The notes below the pieces were generated by a model. That model worked only from the letters and a program-made list of their open reading frames with translations. It was not told the DNA's origin and ran no database searches. Below are positions 10,570 through 20,942 of a stretch of DNA of 64,000 nucleotides, one piece after another (within the stretch, counting starts at the first letter, position 1; each line of letters begins with the position of its first letter). Position numbers and translations under genes: made by a program. The DNA is from Anaeramoeba ignava. Taxonomy: Eukaryota; Metamonada; Anaeramoebidae. The DNA is taken from positions 110,527 to 174,526 of the forward strand of contig JAPDFW010000118.1 of assembly GCA_028826165.1 (NCBI GenBank). Direction: 5' to 3'.

Positions 10570-12803
10570 TTAGAAATATCTCTGATATTCACTAGGTTCA
10601 AATAAATTTGCATCAATCAAATCTTCGATACTTTTCTCTGGATTAAGTTCAATTTGATGAAGATTTTTTTCAATAATATGAGTAGCAATAATAACCGCCA
10701 ATTTAAAAGAAATATCTCTAATATTATCGATATCAGGAAGAAGAGAACCACGTTCCAAATCAGCCGTAGGAACAAGACTGGACAAGCCTCTTGCTGCAAC
10801 TTCAAAGATTGAATCAGTCACATGTCTTGCTCTTGTTGAAACAATTGCTTGACCCAAAGCAGGAAAGATCCAAACATTATTTGCTTGTGCCGGAATAATC
10901 GTTTTTCCGTTAGGAAGTTGAACTGGTGGAAATGGTGATCCACTTGCAAACAAAACTTTCCCTTTACTCCATTCATACGCTTGTTCTGCGGTACACTCTG
11001 ATTTTGATGTTGGATTGCTTAATGCAAAAATAACTGGTTTTTCATTCAGTTTTGACATTGTTTCCACAACTTGTTTTGTGAATAATCCCCCAGCGCCGCT
11101 TACTCCAATCAAAACCGTCGGTTTTAATGTTTCGATCGTGTCATGTAAATTCTTAATATACGGATGATCATGTGCATATGGAATATTATGAGGCGCTAAA
11201 TCTGTTCTTTCTTTGCAAACAAGTCCGTTAACATCTGTGAACCAAATGTGTTTCGCAGCTTCTTCAGAAGAGATCCCTAATTCCTTCTCAATTACAGAAC
11301 GTATTAAATTGCCAATTCCTGTTCCTGCTGATCCAGCTCCTACAAATAAGAACTTATTTTCCCCAAATTTTTTCCCTGTTATTCTCATTGCTGAAAAAAG
11401 TGTTGCACAAACAATTGCCGCTGTTCCTTGGATATCCTAATAAGAATTAATATATATTTTTTTTTTCAAAATAATAAACAATTATTTTGACAAAATTCTC
11501 AAATTTGATCAAATTTGATCAAAAAGAAAAAGAAAAAATTCTTTTTTTTTTTTACATCATTAAAACAACAAATCTTATCTTTCCAAATGTCAAGTAAAGG
11601 AAAAGCATTTTGTAAACCAAAATCTATTCAAATAGAATTAAATTAAATTTTAAAAAATATAGATTAAAGTTTGTTTTTGTTTTACCTTCAAATTGAACTA
11701 AAATATGTCCATATCTAGTGTAAAGTGCATTAATAAATTCTTCAACAAGATCAAAGTATCTTTTTCCTGTTAATCTGTGATGAGGCCATCCATGATAAAA
11801 AGGACTTGTTAACAATCCTTCGTTATTTGTTCCAACATCTAATTGAACTGGAAGACAATATTTTGGATCGACTTGTCCGCATAAAGTGTAAAGGAGAAGT
11901 TTTCCAATCTTATTTGTATTTAATAGATAAATAATTGATTAATTTCTTTTCTTTTCTTTTCTTTCCTTTCCTTTCTTGTAAAAAGAAAAAAAAATTTAAT
12001 TACCGGAATCTATTCAAAATAAAAATTAATTTCAAAATTTTGATTATGAATTGTTTTGTTTTAATTTTTTTACAGGAAGTCCATTAGCTCCTTGATCTCC
12101 TAAACCTAATATTCTTCCTCCATCAGTAACAACACAACATCTTACATCATCATCATAGAAATTATCAACAATTTGTTGAATGTTTCCTTGATCTTCAGGT
12201 GTTATCCACAAACCTCTATATCTTTGTCTTGTTAGAGCATATTTTTGGCAAGCTTCACCAACAACCGGAGTATACAAACTAAATCGATATTTATTTTAAT
12301 ATTTAATTTAATATTTTTATAAATATTTATTATAATATTTTAATATTTATTTATTAAGTGATTTAAATCAATCCAAAAATTGGAAAATAATTAATAATAA
12401 TAAATAATTATACATTGGCATAACTTCAGAAGGAGGACGAGAAAAACAATAATTCCAGAATAATTGAGTATTTTTATCTCTTTCACCAGTAAGAAAAAGA
12501 TATTTAGCCAAAGGAGTAGGTTGAGAATCAACTAACCATTTAACTCTAGTAGTTTGTTCTTGAAGGGTAAATTGTTTATAAGGAAGAAGACCTCTAATAT
12601 GAAATCTATCTCTTTCTCTCATTGAAAAACCTGTTCCTTTATTCAAATCTGGATCATGTAACAAATCAGCATTTACTTTTCTTATATTTTTTGCTTTATT
12701 TTCTAATTTTTTTTTAAATGGTTTTGTTAATTTTAAACTTGTATATCTTGCTATTATTGGTGTTTGTGCTTTGTTTAATTTTTCTTTTATAATTTTGTAA
12801 CAT
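10570..12803 (-). CDS. Malic enzyme (oxaloacetate-decarboxylating)
   Basis: It converts malate to pyruvate and CO2 with NAD(P). Seven exons (12803-12739, 12680-12414, 12278-12074, 12009-12004, 11908-11686, 11623-11556, 11436-10570) join in phase to 566 aa, the usual eukaryotic length. Motifs in order are LLHDPDLNKGTGFS, ERDRFHIRGLLP, MPILYTPVVGEACQKY, GRILGLGDQGANGLP-IP-IGKL, LPVQLDVGTNNE, CCFNDDIQGTAAIV, FLFVGAGSAGTGIG and ALSNPTSKSECT. The fourth exon is only 6 nt. The first exon join uses a GTTTAA donor and is the least certain. The basic N-terminus (MLQNYKRKIK) could be an organelle-targeting leader, but it is short. With the neighbouring FNT gene it fits anaerobic pyruvate metabolism. 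Confidence 0.93.
12004..12009 (-). other. 6-nt microexon of malic enzyme (ATTCCG, Ile-Pro)
   Basis: On the reverse strand TTTTGAATAG precedes ATTCCG and GTAATT follows it. Without these two codons the protein would read GANGLP-IGKL. With them it reads GANGLPIPIGKL, matching the family motif GxNGxxIPIGKL. Both neighbouring introns (12010-12073 and 11909-12003) have good GT and AG ends. Confidence 0.85.
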
Positions 12804-12909
12804 TTTTTTTTGTTTTGTTTTTGTTTTTGATTATTTTGTTTTATTTTAAATAAAACTATGAAAAAAAAAAATTTAATTTAATTTTTTTATTTTATTTTTT
12901 TTTTATTTA
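12804..12909. promoter_or_regulatory. Shared divergent promoter region, malic enzyme / acetyltransferase
   Basis: About 106 bp of A/T-rich sequence separates the reverse-strand malic enzyme ATG (12803) from the likely forward-strand acetyltransferase ATG (12910). No defined box is recognised. A decayed copy of part of this block recurs near 13102-13330. Confidence 0.4.
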
Positions 12910-14861
12910 ATGAGTTGGAATTATTATTTGTTTTTCATTTTTTTTTCAGCATTTCTTTTTTTCTTCTTTTTATTTATTATTTTATTAATTTAAAAATGGA
13001 ATTTTTTATCAACCTAATTTAATTTTTTAAATCAATTACTCAAGAAAATATTACTGAACTTAAAATTTTAGATGTAAATTCAATCATTTTTCTTTTTTAT
13101 TTTTAAATTTTTGTTTTTGTCTTTTTGATTTATTTTTTTTTTTAATTTAAACTATGAAAAAAATTTTAATTTAATTTTTATAATTTTATTTTTAATTTTA
13201 ATGAGTTTTAATTTTTATTTTTTTTTTAATTTTAATTCTAATTTTAATTTTTTTATTATTTATTAATTTATTAAAAATAAAATTGGAATTTTTGTTAATT
13301 CAATTTTAATTTAATTTTTAATTCTAATTTTAATTATAATTCTAATTTTAATTCTAATTTAAAATTTTAATTTTAATTTAATTCAATTTTAATTTTAATT
13401 TAATTTTAATTTTAATTTTAATTTTAATTTTTTAATTATAATTTTAATTTTTAATTCTAATTTTAATTTTAATTTTAATTTTTAATTTTAATTTTAAATT
13501 CTAATTCAAATTTTAATTTTAATTATAATTTTAATTCTAATTTTAATTTTATTTTTTAATTTCTAATTTTAATTCTAATTCTAATTTTAATTATAATTTT
13601 AATTATAATTTTAATTTTAATAAATGAATTCTAATTTAATTTTCTAATTCCAATTCTAATTCTAATTTTAATTTAATTTCTAATTTTAATTTTAATTTTT
13701 TTTTTTTAATTTTAATTTTAATTCTAAATTCTAATTTTAATTTTAATTCTAATTTAATTTTAATTTTAATTCTAATTCTAATTTTAATTATAATTTTAAT
13801 TCTAATTAAATTTAATTTTAATTTAATTCTAATTCTAATTCTAATTTAATTCTAATTCTAATTTAATTTTAATTTTAATTATAATTCTAATTTTAATTTT
13901 AATTCTAATTCTAATTTAATTTTAATTCTAATTTTAATTTTATAAGTGAATTCTAATTTTAATTTTAATTCTAATTTTAATTTTAATTTTAATTTTAATT
14001 CTAATTTTAATTCTAATTTTAATTATAATTCTAATTTTAATTCCAATTTTAATTTTAATTCTAATTTTATAAATGAATTTTAATTCTAATTCTAATTTTA
14101 ATTTTAATTTTAATTCTAATTTTAATTATAATTCTAATTTTAATTTAAATTTAATTTTATAAATGAATTCTAATTATAATTCAAATTTTAAGAAAACTTT
14201 ATTCCCTTATGAATATCCTGATTCTCATTATCAAAAATTATTTGAAGAAGGTTTTTATTCACAAATTGCACTTGATCCAAATTCAACTAAAGTTTGGATT
14301 TTTTTAAAATTGAAATTCAAAATTAAAAAATATGTTTTGTTTTTCTAATTTAAAAAAAAAGGTTATTGGAGAAATCACAGCAAAAATTGAACCAAATTTT
14401 TCTGGTTGTTTAACAAAACCTCATCAAAGTGCTTATATATTAGTATATTTTCCAAAAACAAGAAATTTGAAAAAATTAAAAATTTAAAAAATTAAAAAAT
14501 TAACAAGACATTTGGAGTTGCAGAAGAAATGAGAAGAAAAGGAATTGGAACTGAATTATTTCAAAGATTACTTTCTGAAATCAGACAACATGAAAAAATA
14601 GAAGAAGTTACACTTCATGTTAATTGTCAAAATGAATCAGCAATTGGATTGTATCGTAAATTAGGGTTCTCTATCGATACTAAAATTCATAATTATTATC
14701 AATATCATGGAAAATATCATGATGCTTATTGGATGATTTATGAAATTTCTTGTGGAGAAAAAGAAAAAAAAGAAAAGAATAAAAAATCCTTTTCTGGTTT
14801 TTGTCAAAATGTGAAAATGTGTTGTGGAAGTATTTATAATACTTATAAGTTATTTTTTTAA
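12910..14861 (+). CDS. N-alpha-acetyltransferase, NAA60/NAA50-like (GNAT fold)
   Basis: Clear exons are 13045-13073, 14193-14291, 14362-14442 and 14508-14861. They read NITELKILD, KTLFPYEYPDSHYQKLF, VIGEITAKIEP then HQSAYIL, and TFGVAEEMRRKGIGTELF followed by LHVNCQNESAIGLYRKLGF. FPYEYPDSHY matches the substrate-binding loop of NAA60 (FPIEYPDSWY). RRKGIG is the acetyl-CoA pyrophosphate loop. The likely role is acetylating protein N-termini, in NAA60 at the Golgi membrane. The first coding exon is probably only ATGA (12910-12913), spliced to the CAAG acceptor at 13044. That gives MKNITELKILD and 188 aa. This is the weakest join. Intron 2 (13074-14192) is satellite. The donor at 14292 is GTTTGG, not GTAA. 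Confidence 0.85.
13074..14192. repeat. TTTTAATTCTAATTT satellite in acetyltransferase intron
   Basis: About 1.1 kb of TTTTAATT, TCTAATT and TATAATT units lies between the donor after KILD (13074) and the TTTTAAG acceptor (14192). Rare C residues come only from the TCTAAT variant. There is no coding content. Confidence 0.9.
13102..13330. repeat. Decayed tandem copy of 12,818-13,035
   Basis: Landmarks aactatgaaaaaa, tttaatttaattttta, aatgagtt, ttattaattta and aaattggaattttt occur in the same order in both blocks, offset by about 290-296 bp. The source block holds the divergent promoter and the proposed ATGA first exon. The copy lies inside the acetyltransferase intron and fades into its satellite. 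Confidence 0.65.
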
Positions 14862-15007
14862 ATTTAAATTCAAAATAATAAATTGATTAAAAATTTTCTT
14901 TTTTTATGAGACTTTTTAGTTAAATTTAAAAACTTTAAAAAAAACTTAAAAAAAATGGAAAAAAAAAAAAACTTTTATGATGATTTCTTATTAAAATTGA
15001 TTAAAAA

Positions 15008-18000
15008 TTAAAAATCATCTTCAACTCTTGTGAAAGGAATAATTGAATGTTCTTCAAATTCACCTCTTCCACAACAACCTTTAGCCATAGAACGCATTCC
15101 ACCAGTGATATTTTTAACGTTATTGAATCCATGTTGACGAAGAACTCTCAAAGCAAAATAACCTCTTTGACCAGCAAGACAATGAACAATGACTTCTTTA
15201 TTCTTATCAATTTTATGCATATTTTCTCTGAATTTGTTTTCGAAATCAACTAACAAAGCATCAGGAAGATGAGAGATTTGATATTCTTCAGGAGTTCGAA
15301 CATCGATAACTTGAATATTTTCTTTGTTTTTCTTCATTTTTTCTTTGAAGTCATCAAGTGTGATATTTGTTGATTCTCCTCGAATATGATTAGCAGCAAC
15401 CATTCCAATTTGGTTGACACATTCTTTTGCTTTTCCGAATTGAGGTGAATAACAAAGATCGAGATCTTCAAGATCAAAAACTGTCATGTTTGCAGAAATT
15501 GCTGTTGATATTGTGTCGATTTTTTTGTCTACTCCTTCTTTTCCCATTGCTTGTGCTCCTAAAATTCTTCCTGTTTTTTCTTCTGCTATTAAGACAAAAC
15601 TAACGATTGAAAATCCTGGATAATATGAAACATGATATGGTAAATGAGTTTCTGCAACTGTGTATTTGATTCCAAGTTTTTTGCATTGATTAATTGTTAA
15701 GCCTGTTCTTCCTATTCCGTATCCGAATAAGCTAATAATAGCAGTACCGAGTGATCCACTATTTGATTTAATTTTAAATATTTGATTTAATTTAATTTTT
15801 AAATATTTAATTTAATTTAATTTAATTTGATTTAATTTTAAATATTTGATTTTAAATATTTGATTTGATTTCAATTTAATTTAATTTTTAAAGATTTGAT
15901 TTAATTTAATTTGATTTAATTTAATTTGATTTAATTTAATTTAATTTTATTTTATTTAAATATTTAAATATTTAATTTAATTTAATTTGATTTTAAATAT
16001 TTAATTTATAATATTTGATTTAATTTAATTTGATTTTAAATATTTAATTTAATTTAATTTAATTTAATTTAAATTTAAATATTTAATTTAATTTGATTTG
16101 ATTTAATTTAATTTTAATTTAATTTGATTTGATTTAATTTAATTTAATTTAATTTTAAATATTTAATTTAATTTGATTTTAAATATTTGATTTTAAATAT
16201 TTAATTTAATTTATTTTTAAATATTTAATTTAATTTGATTTAATTTGATTTAATTTAATTTTAAATATTTAATTTAATTTAATTTAATTTAATTTTAAAT
16301 ATTTAATTTAATTTAATTTAATTTAATTTGATTTTTAATTTTAAAGATTTAATTTAATTTTGAATATTTTGAAACAAACCGGAATCGCATGTTTCCACCT
16401 GCTGCATTTGCACCTGCTACTCTTCCCTGTTTATTTGCAGGGCCAGCAAGAGCAAATCTATCCAAAGTATTTGTTAAAATACTTTTACTCAAAACAGCAT
16501 CACCAGCAGCATAAACATCAGGATGATTAGTAGAACATCTATCATCAATAGGAATATAACCACGATCATCAAGAGTAATACCAGAATCCTTCAAAAATGC
16601 TGTATCAGGAAAAACTCCCAAAGACAATATTCCGAGATCAAGAGGGATTTTCTTTCCAGATTGAAGAACTGCTTCTGTTGCGCGATTTCTTGCATCAGTT
16701 TCAAAATGAGAAATTCCATCATTTAATATAAATTTGATTCCTTTAATTTCACAAAGAGTTTGAGTTTTTCTGGAAATATCAATATCCATTGTGAGTCCGA
16801 AAACATTCGGAAGAAGATCAATAACTGTAACATTCATTCCAAGTTTGTGGAAATTTTCTGCGACTTCCATTCCAATATATGATGCTCCAACTATAACTAC
16901 ATTTTTTGTCTCGCTTTCTTGTAAATATCTTTTTATCAACTCACTATCAGGTATTGTTTTTAATGGGAATAAGTTCTTTGCACGAAATGTCGGATTTCGT
17001 GGGATTATTGCTTTCGCTCCTGGTGATAAAATTAGCTTGTCAAATTCTTCACTGAATTCTTTTTTGTTATCTAAATCTTTCACATATACTTTTTTGGAAT
17101 TTAGATCTATTTTGGTTACTTCGTGATTAACTTTCATGTCAACCCGAAATTGATCCCAAAATTCTGCTGGTGTTCGAAGAAGTAAATCTCCTCTGGTTGG
17201 GATTGTATTACTGATATAATAAGGAAGACCACAATTTCCAAAACTTGCTATAATTCAAATCAAATATTTAAATTAATATTTAAATCAAATATTTAAATCA
17301 ATATTTAAATCAAATATTTAAATCAAATATTTAAATCAAATATTTAGATTAATATATAAATTAATATATAAATTAATATATAAATCATCAATATTTAAAT
17401 CAAATATTCAAATCATCAATATTTAAATTAATATTTAAATTAATATTTAAATTAATATTTTAAATTAATATTTAAATTAATATTTAAATTAATATTTAAA
17501 TTAATATTTAAATTAATATTTAAATTAATATTTAAATTAATATTTAAATTAATATTTAAATTAATATTTAAATTAATATTTAAATTAATATTTAAATTAA
17601 TATTTAAAATTAATATTTAAATTAATATTTAAATTAATATTTAAATTAATATTTAAATTAATATTTAAATCAAATATTTAAATTAATATATAATTTAATA
17701 TATAAATTAATATATAAATCAAATATTTAAATTAAATATTTAAATTAATATATAAATCAAATATTTAAATCAAATATTTTAAATTAATATATAAATTAAT
17801 ATTTAAATCAATATATAAATCAAATATATAAATCAAATATATAAATCAAATATATAAATCAATATTTAAATCAAATATTTAAATCAATATATAAATTAAT
17901 ATATAAATTAATATATAAATCAAATATTCAAATCAATATATAAATTAATATTTAAATCAAATATTTAAATCAATATTTAAATCAAATATTTAAATCAAAT

Positions 18001-19592
18001 ATTTAAATCAAATATTTAGATTAATATATAAATTAATATATAAATTAATATATAAATCATCAATATTTAAATCAAATATTCAAATCATCAATATTTAAAT
18101 TAATATTTAAATTAATATATAAATCATCAATATTTAAATCAAATATTCAAATCATCAATATTTAAATTAATATTTAAATTAATATTTTAAATTAATATTT
18201 AAATTAATATTTAAATTAATATTTAAATTAATATTTAAATTAATATTTTAAATAATATTTAAATTAATATTTAAATTAATATTTAAATTAATATTTAAAT
18301 TAATATTTAAATTAATATTTAAATTAATATTTAAATTAATATTTAAAATTAATATTTAAATTAATATTTAAATTAATATTTAAATTAATATTTAAATTAA
18401 TATTTAAATTAATATTTAAATCAAATATTTAAATTAATATATAATTTAATATATAAATTAATATATAAATCAAATATTTAAATTAAATATTTAAATTAAT
18501 ATATAAATCAAATATTTAAATCAAATATTTAAATTAATATATAAATTAATATTTAAATCAATATATAAATCAAATATATAAATCAAATATATAAATCAAA
18601 TATATAAATCAATATTTAAATCAAATATTTAAATTAAATATTTAAATTAATATATAAATCAAATATTTAAATCAAATATTTAAATTAATATTTAAATTAA
18701 TATTTAAATTAATATATAAATCAAATATTTAAATTAATATTTAAATTAATATTTAAATCAAATATATAAATTAATATTTAAATCAAATATATAAATCAAA
18801 TATATAAATCAAATATATAAATTAATATATAAATTAATATATAAATTAATATATAAATCAAATATATAAATCAAATATATAAATCAAATATATAAATCAA
18901 ATATTTAAATCAAATATTTAAATAAACATTTAAATCAAATATTTAAATCAAATATTTAAATAAACATTTAAATTAATATATAAATCAAATATTTAAATTA
19001 ATATATAAATCAATATTTAAATTAATATTTAAATTAATATTTAAATTAATATTTAAATTAATATTTAAATTAATATTTAAATTAATATTTAAATTAATAT
19101 TTAAATCAATATTTAAATCAATATTTAAATCAAATATTTAAATCAAATATTTAGATTAATATTTAAATTAATATTTAAATTAATATATAAATCAAATATT
19201 TAAATCAAATATTAAAATTAATATTTAAATCAAATATATAAATTAATATTTAAATTAATATATAATTTAATATTTTTTGGATTAGGAATAATAATTTTTG
19301 TTTACGATAAGGTCCTTTTTCGAAAACAGTAATTTTAGCTGATTCATTAATTCTTCTTGCTTTTGCTGCTGCTGTAGCTCCACCTGCAACCTTTTTTTTA
19401 ATTGGTTTTTTTTTAATTGGTTTTTTTTTTAATTGGTTTTTTTTTTAATTGGTTTTTTTTTTAATTGGTTTTTTTTTTTTAATTTAATTTTACTCCTCCA
19501 ACAACAACTATTTTTGGAGCTTGTTGTGCAAATAAACGAGTTAAATGAGAAAAATCAAATCTTTTTGGTTTTAAAATTTGTGAAGAAAGCAT
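15008..19592 (-). CDS. CoA-disulfide reductase / NADH oxidase-rhodanese fusion, organelle leader
   Basis: Four exons (19592-19494, 19390-19306, 17247-16380, 15758-15008) join in phase to 600 aa. The flavoenzyme is expected to reduce CoA disulfide, persulfides or O2 with NAD(P)H. Motifs: first dinucleotide site VVVGG-VAGGATAAAKARR; redox cysteine in PSFGNCGLPYY; second site VVIVGASYIGMEVAE; FAD motif VYAAGDAV. The dimerisation domain starts at GSLGTAIISLFGYGIG. The C-terminal rhodanese domain carries VIDVRTPEEY and the active-site loop HCLAGQRG. The N-terminus MLSSQILKPKRFDF, followed by SHLTRLFAQQ, is a basic, hydroxylated leader typical of mitochondrion-related organelles. Introns 2 and 3 are satellite-filled (2.06 and 0.62 kb). 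Substrate choice within the CoADR/NADH oxidase family is not settled by sequence. Confidence 0.92.
15759..16379. repeat. TTTAATTTGATTT/AAATATT satellite in CoADR intron 3
   Basis: A 0.6 kb block of TTTAA and TTTGA pentamers mixed with AAATATT lies between donor GTTTGT (16379) and acceptor AAATAG (15759). The exons join as MRFR-GSLGT, matching the family. Confidence 0.88.
17248..19305. repeat. TTAATATTTAAA satellite with higher-order copy, CoADR intron 2
   Basis: A 2.06 kb intron is built of AATATTTAAATTA, AATATATAAATTA and TCAAATATTTAAA units. A long variant block starting near 17336 (atttagattaatatataa, then aatcatcaatatt) recurs almost unchanged near 18003. This implies a tandem duplication of about 0.66 kb within the array. 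Confidence 0.9.
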
Positions 19593-19849
19593 TTTTTTTT
19601 TAATTAAAAATTTAAATTTAAAAAATAAACTTTAAATTTGAAAAATAAAGATAAAAATGATTTTTTTTTGATTTGGATTTTTTTTTTATTTTTCGATTTA
19701 AAATTAAAAAAGAAACCCTTAAACACGTAAAAAAAAAAATAAAAAAAAAAAAAATAAAAGTGAAAGAAATCAAATTTAATTAAAAAAACAATTCCATTTG
19801 TACTGATCTCTTATTCAAATTTGATTAATTGAATTTCACTTAAATTTAT

Positions 19850-20830
19850 TTTAAAATTAATTTACAAATGTTTATTTATTTTAAATTAAATTTTATTCCA
19901 CTTTTTATTCTAAATTAAATTTATTTCATTTATTTATTTTAAATTAAATTTATTTCACTTTTTATTTATTTTAAATTAAATTTATTCCACTTTTTATTTA
20001 TTTAAAATTAAATTTATTTTATTTATTTCATTTAAAATTAAATTTATTCCATTTATTTATTTTAAATTAATTTTATTCCACTTTTTATTTTAAATTAAAT
20101 TTATTTCATTTATTTATTTTAAATTAAATTTATTTTATTTATTTTAAAATTAAATTTATTCCACTTTTATTTATTTTAAAATTAAATTTATTCCATTTAT
20201 TTATTCCAAATTAAATTTATTCCATTTATTTATTTTAAATTAAATTTATTTTATTTATTTTAAATTAAATTTATTCTATTTATTTTAAATTAAATTTATT
20301 TCATTTATTTATTTTAAATTAAATTTATTAAATTTATTTATTTTAAAATTAAATTTATTCCATTTATTTATTTTAAATTAAATTTATTCCACTTTTATTT
20401 TAAATTAAATTTATTCTATTTATTTTAAATTAAATTTATTAAATTTATTTATTTTAAAATTAAATTTATTTCATTTATTTATTTTAAAATTAAATTTATT
20501 CCACTTTTATTTATTTTAAAATTAAATTTATTCCATTTTTTATTTATTTTAAATTAAATTTATTCCATTTATTTTAAATTAAATTTATTCCATTTATTTA
20601 TTTTAAAATTAAATTTATTCCATTTATTTATTTTAAATTAAATTTATTCCATTTATTTATTTTAAATTAAATTTATTCCATTTATTTATTCCAAATTAAA
20701 TTTATTCCACTTTATTTATTTAAAATTAAATTTATTCCACTTTTTATTCCAAATTAAATTTATTCCACTTTTTATTTATTTTAAATTTATTTATTTTATT
20801 TATTTTATTTAAAATTAAATTTATTCCAGT
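19850..20830. repeat. Intergenic TTTATTTTAAATTAAATTTATTCCA satellite
   Basis: Roughly forty units of about 25 bp lie between the CoADR start (19592) and the spatacsin stop (20943). Many units end in CCATTTATT or CCACTTTTT. The TTCCACTTTT core matches the GTGGAA motif seen between other genes. 19593-19849 holds only A/T-rich flank with no recognisable gene. Confidence 0.88.
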
Positions 20831-20942
20831 TTTGTTTGTGAAATTCTTTTAGATAAATTCACACAAAAAGTAAAAAGAAAAGAAAAGAAAATAAAAGAAA
20901 AGAAAATAAAAGAAATGAAATAAAAACTTTTTTCTCTTTCAT

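Noticed and set aside
13026-13064. Reverse-strand start MIEFTSKILSS followed by a GTAATA donor as a leader exon of malic enzyme
   Set aside because: Phase does not fit the next exon, and the same bases code the conserved ITELKILD segment of the acetyltransferase on the forward strand.
17260-19260. Regular short repeats resembling a CRISPR-like array
   Set aside because: Units are contiguous with no unique spacers, the DNA is eukaryotic, and flanking exons are spliced across the block.
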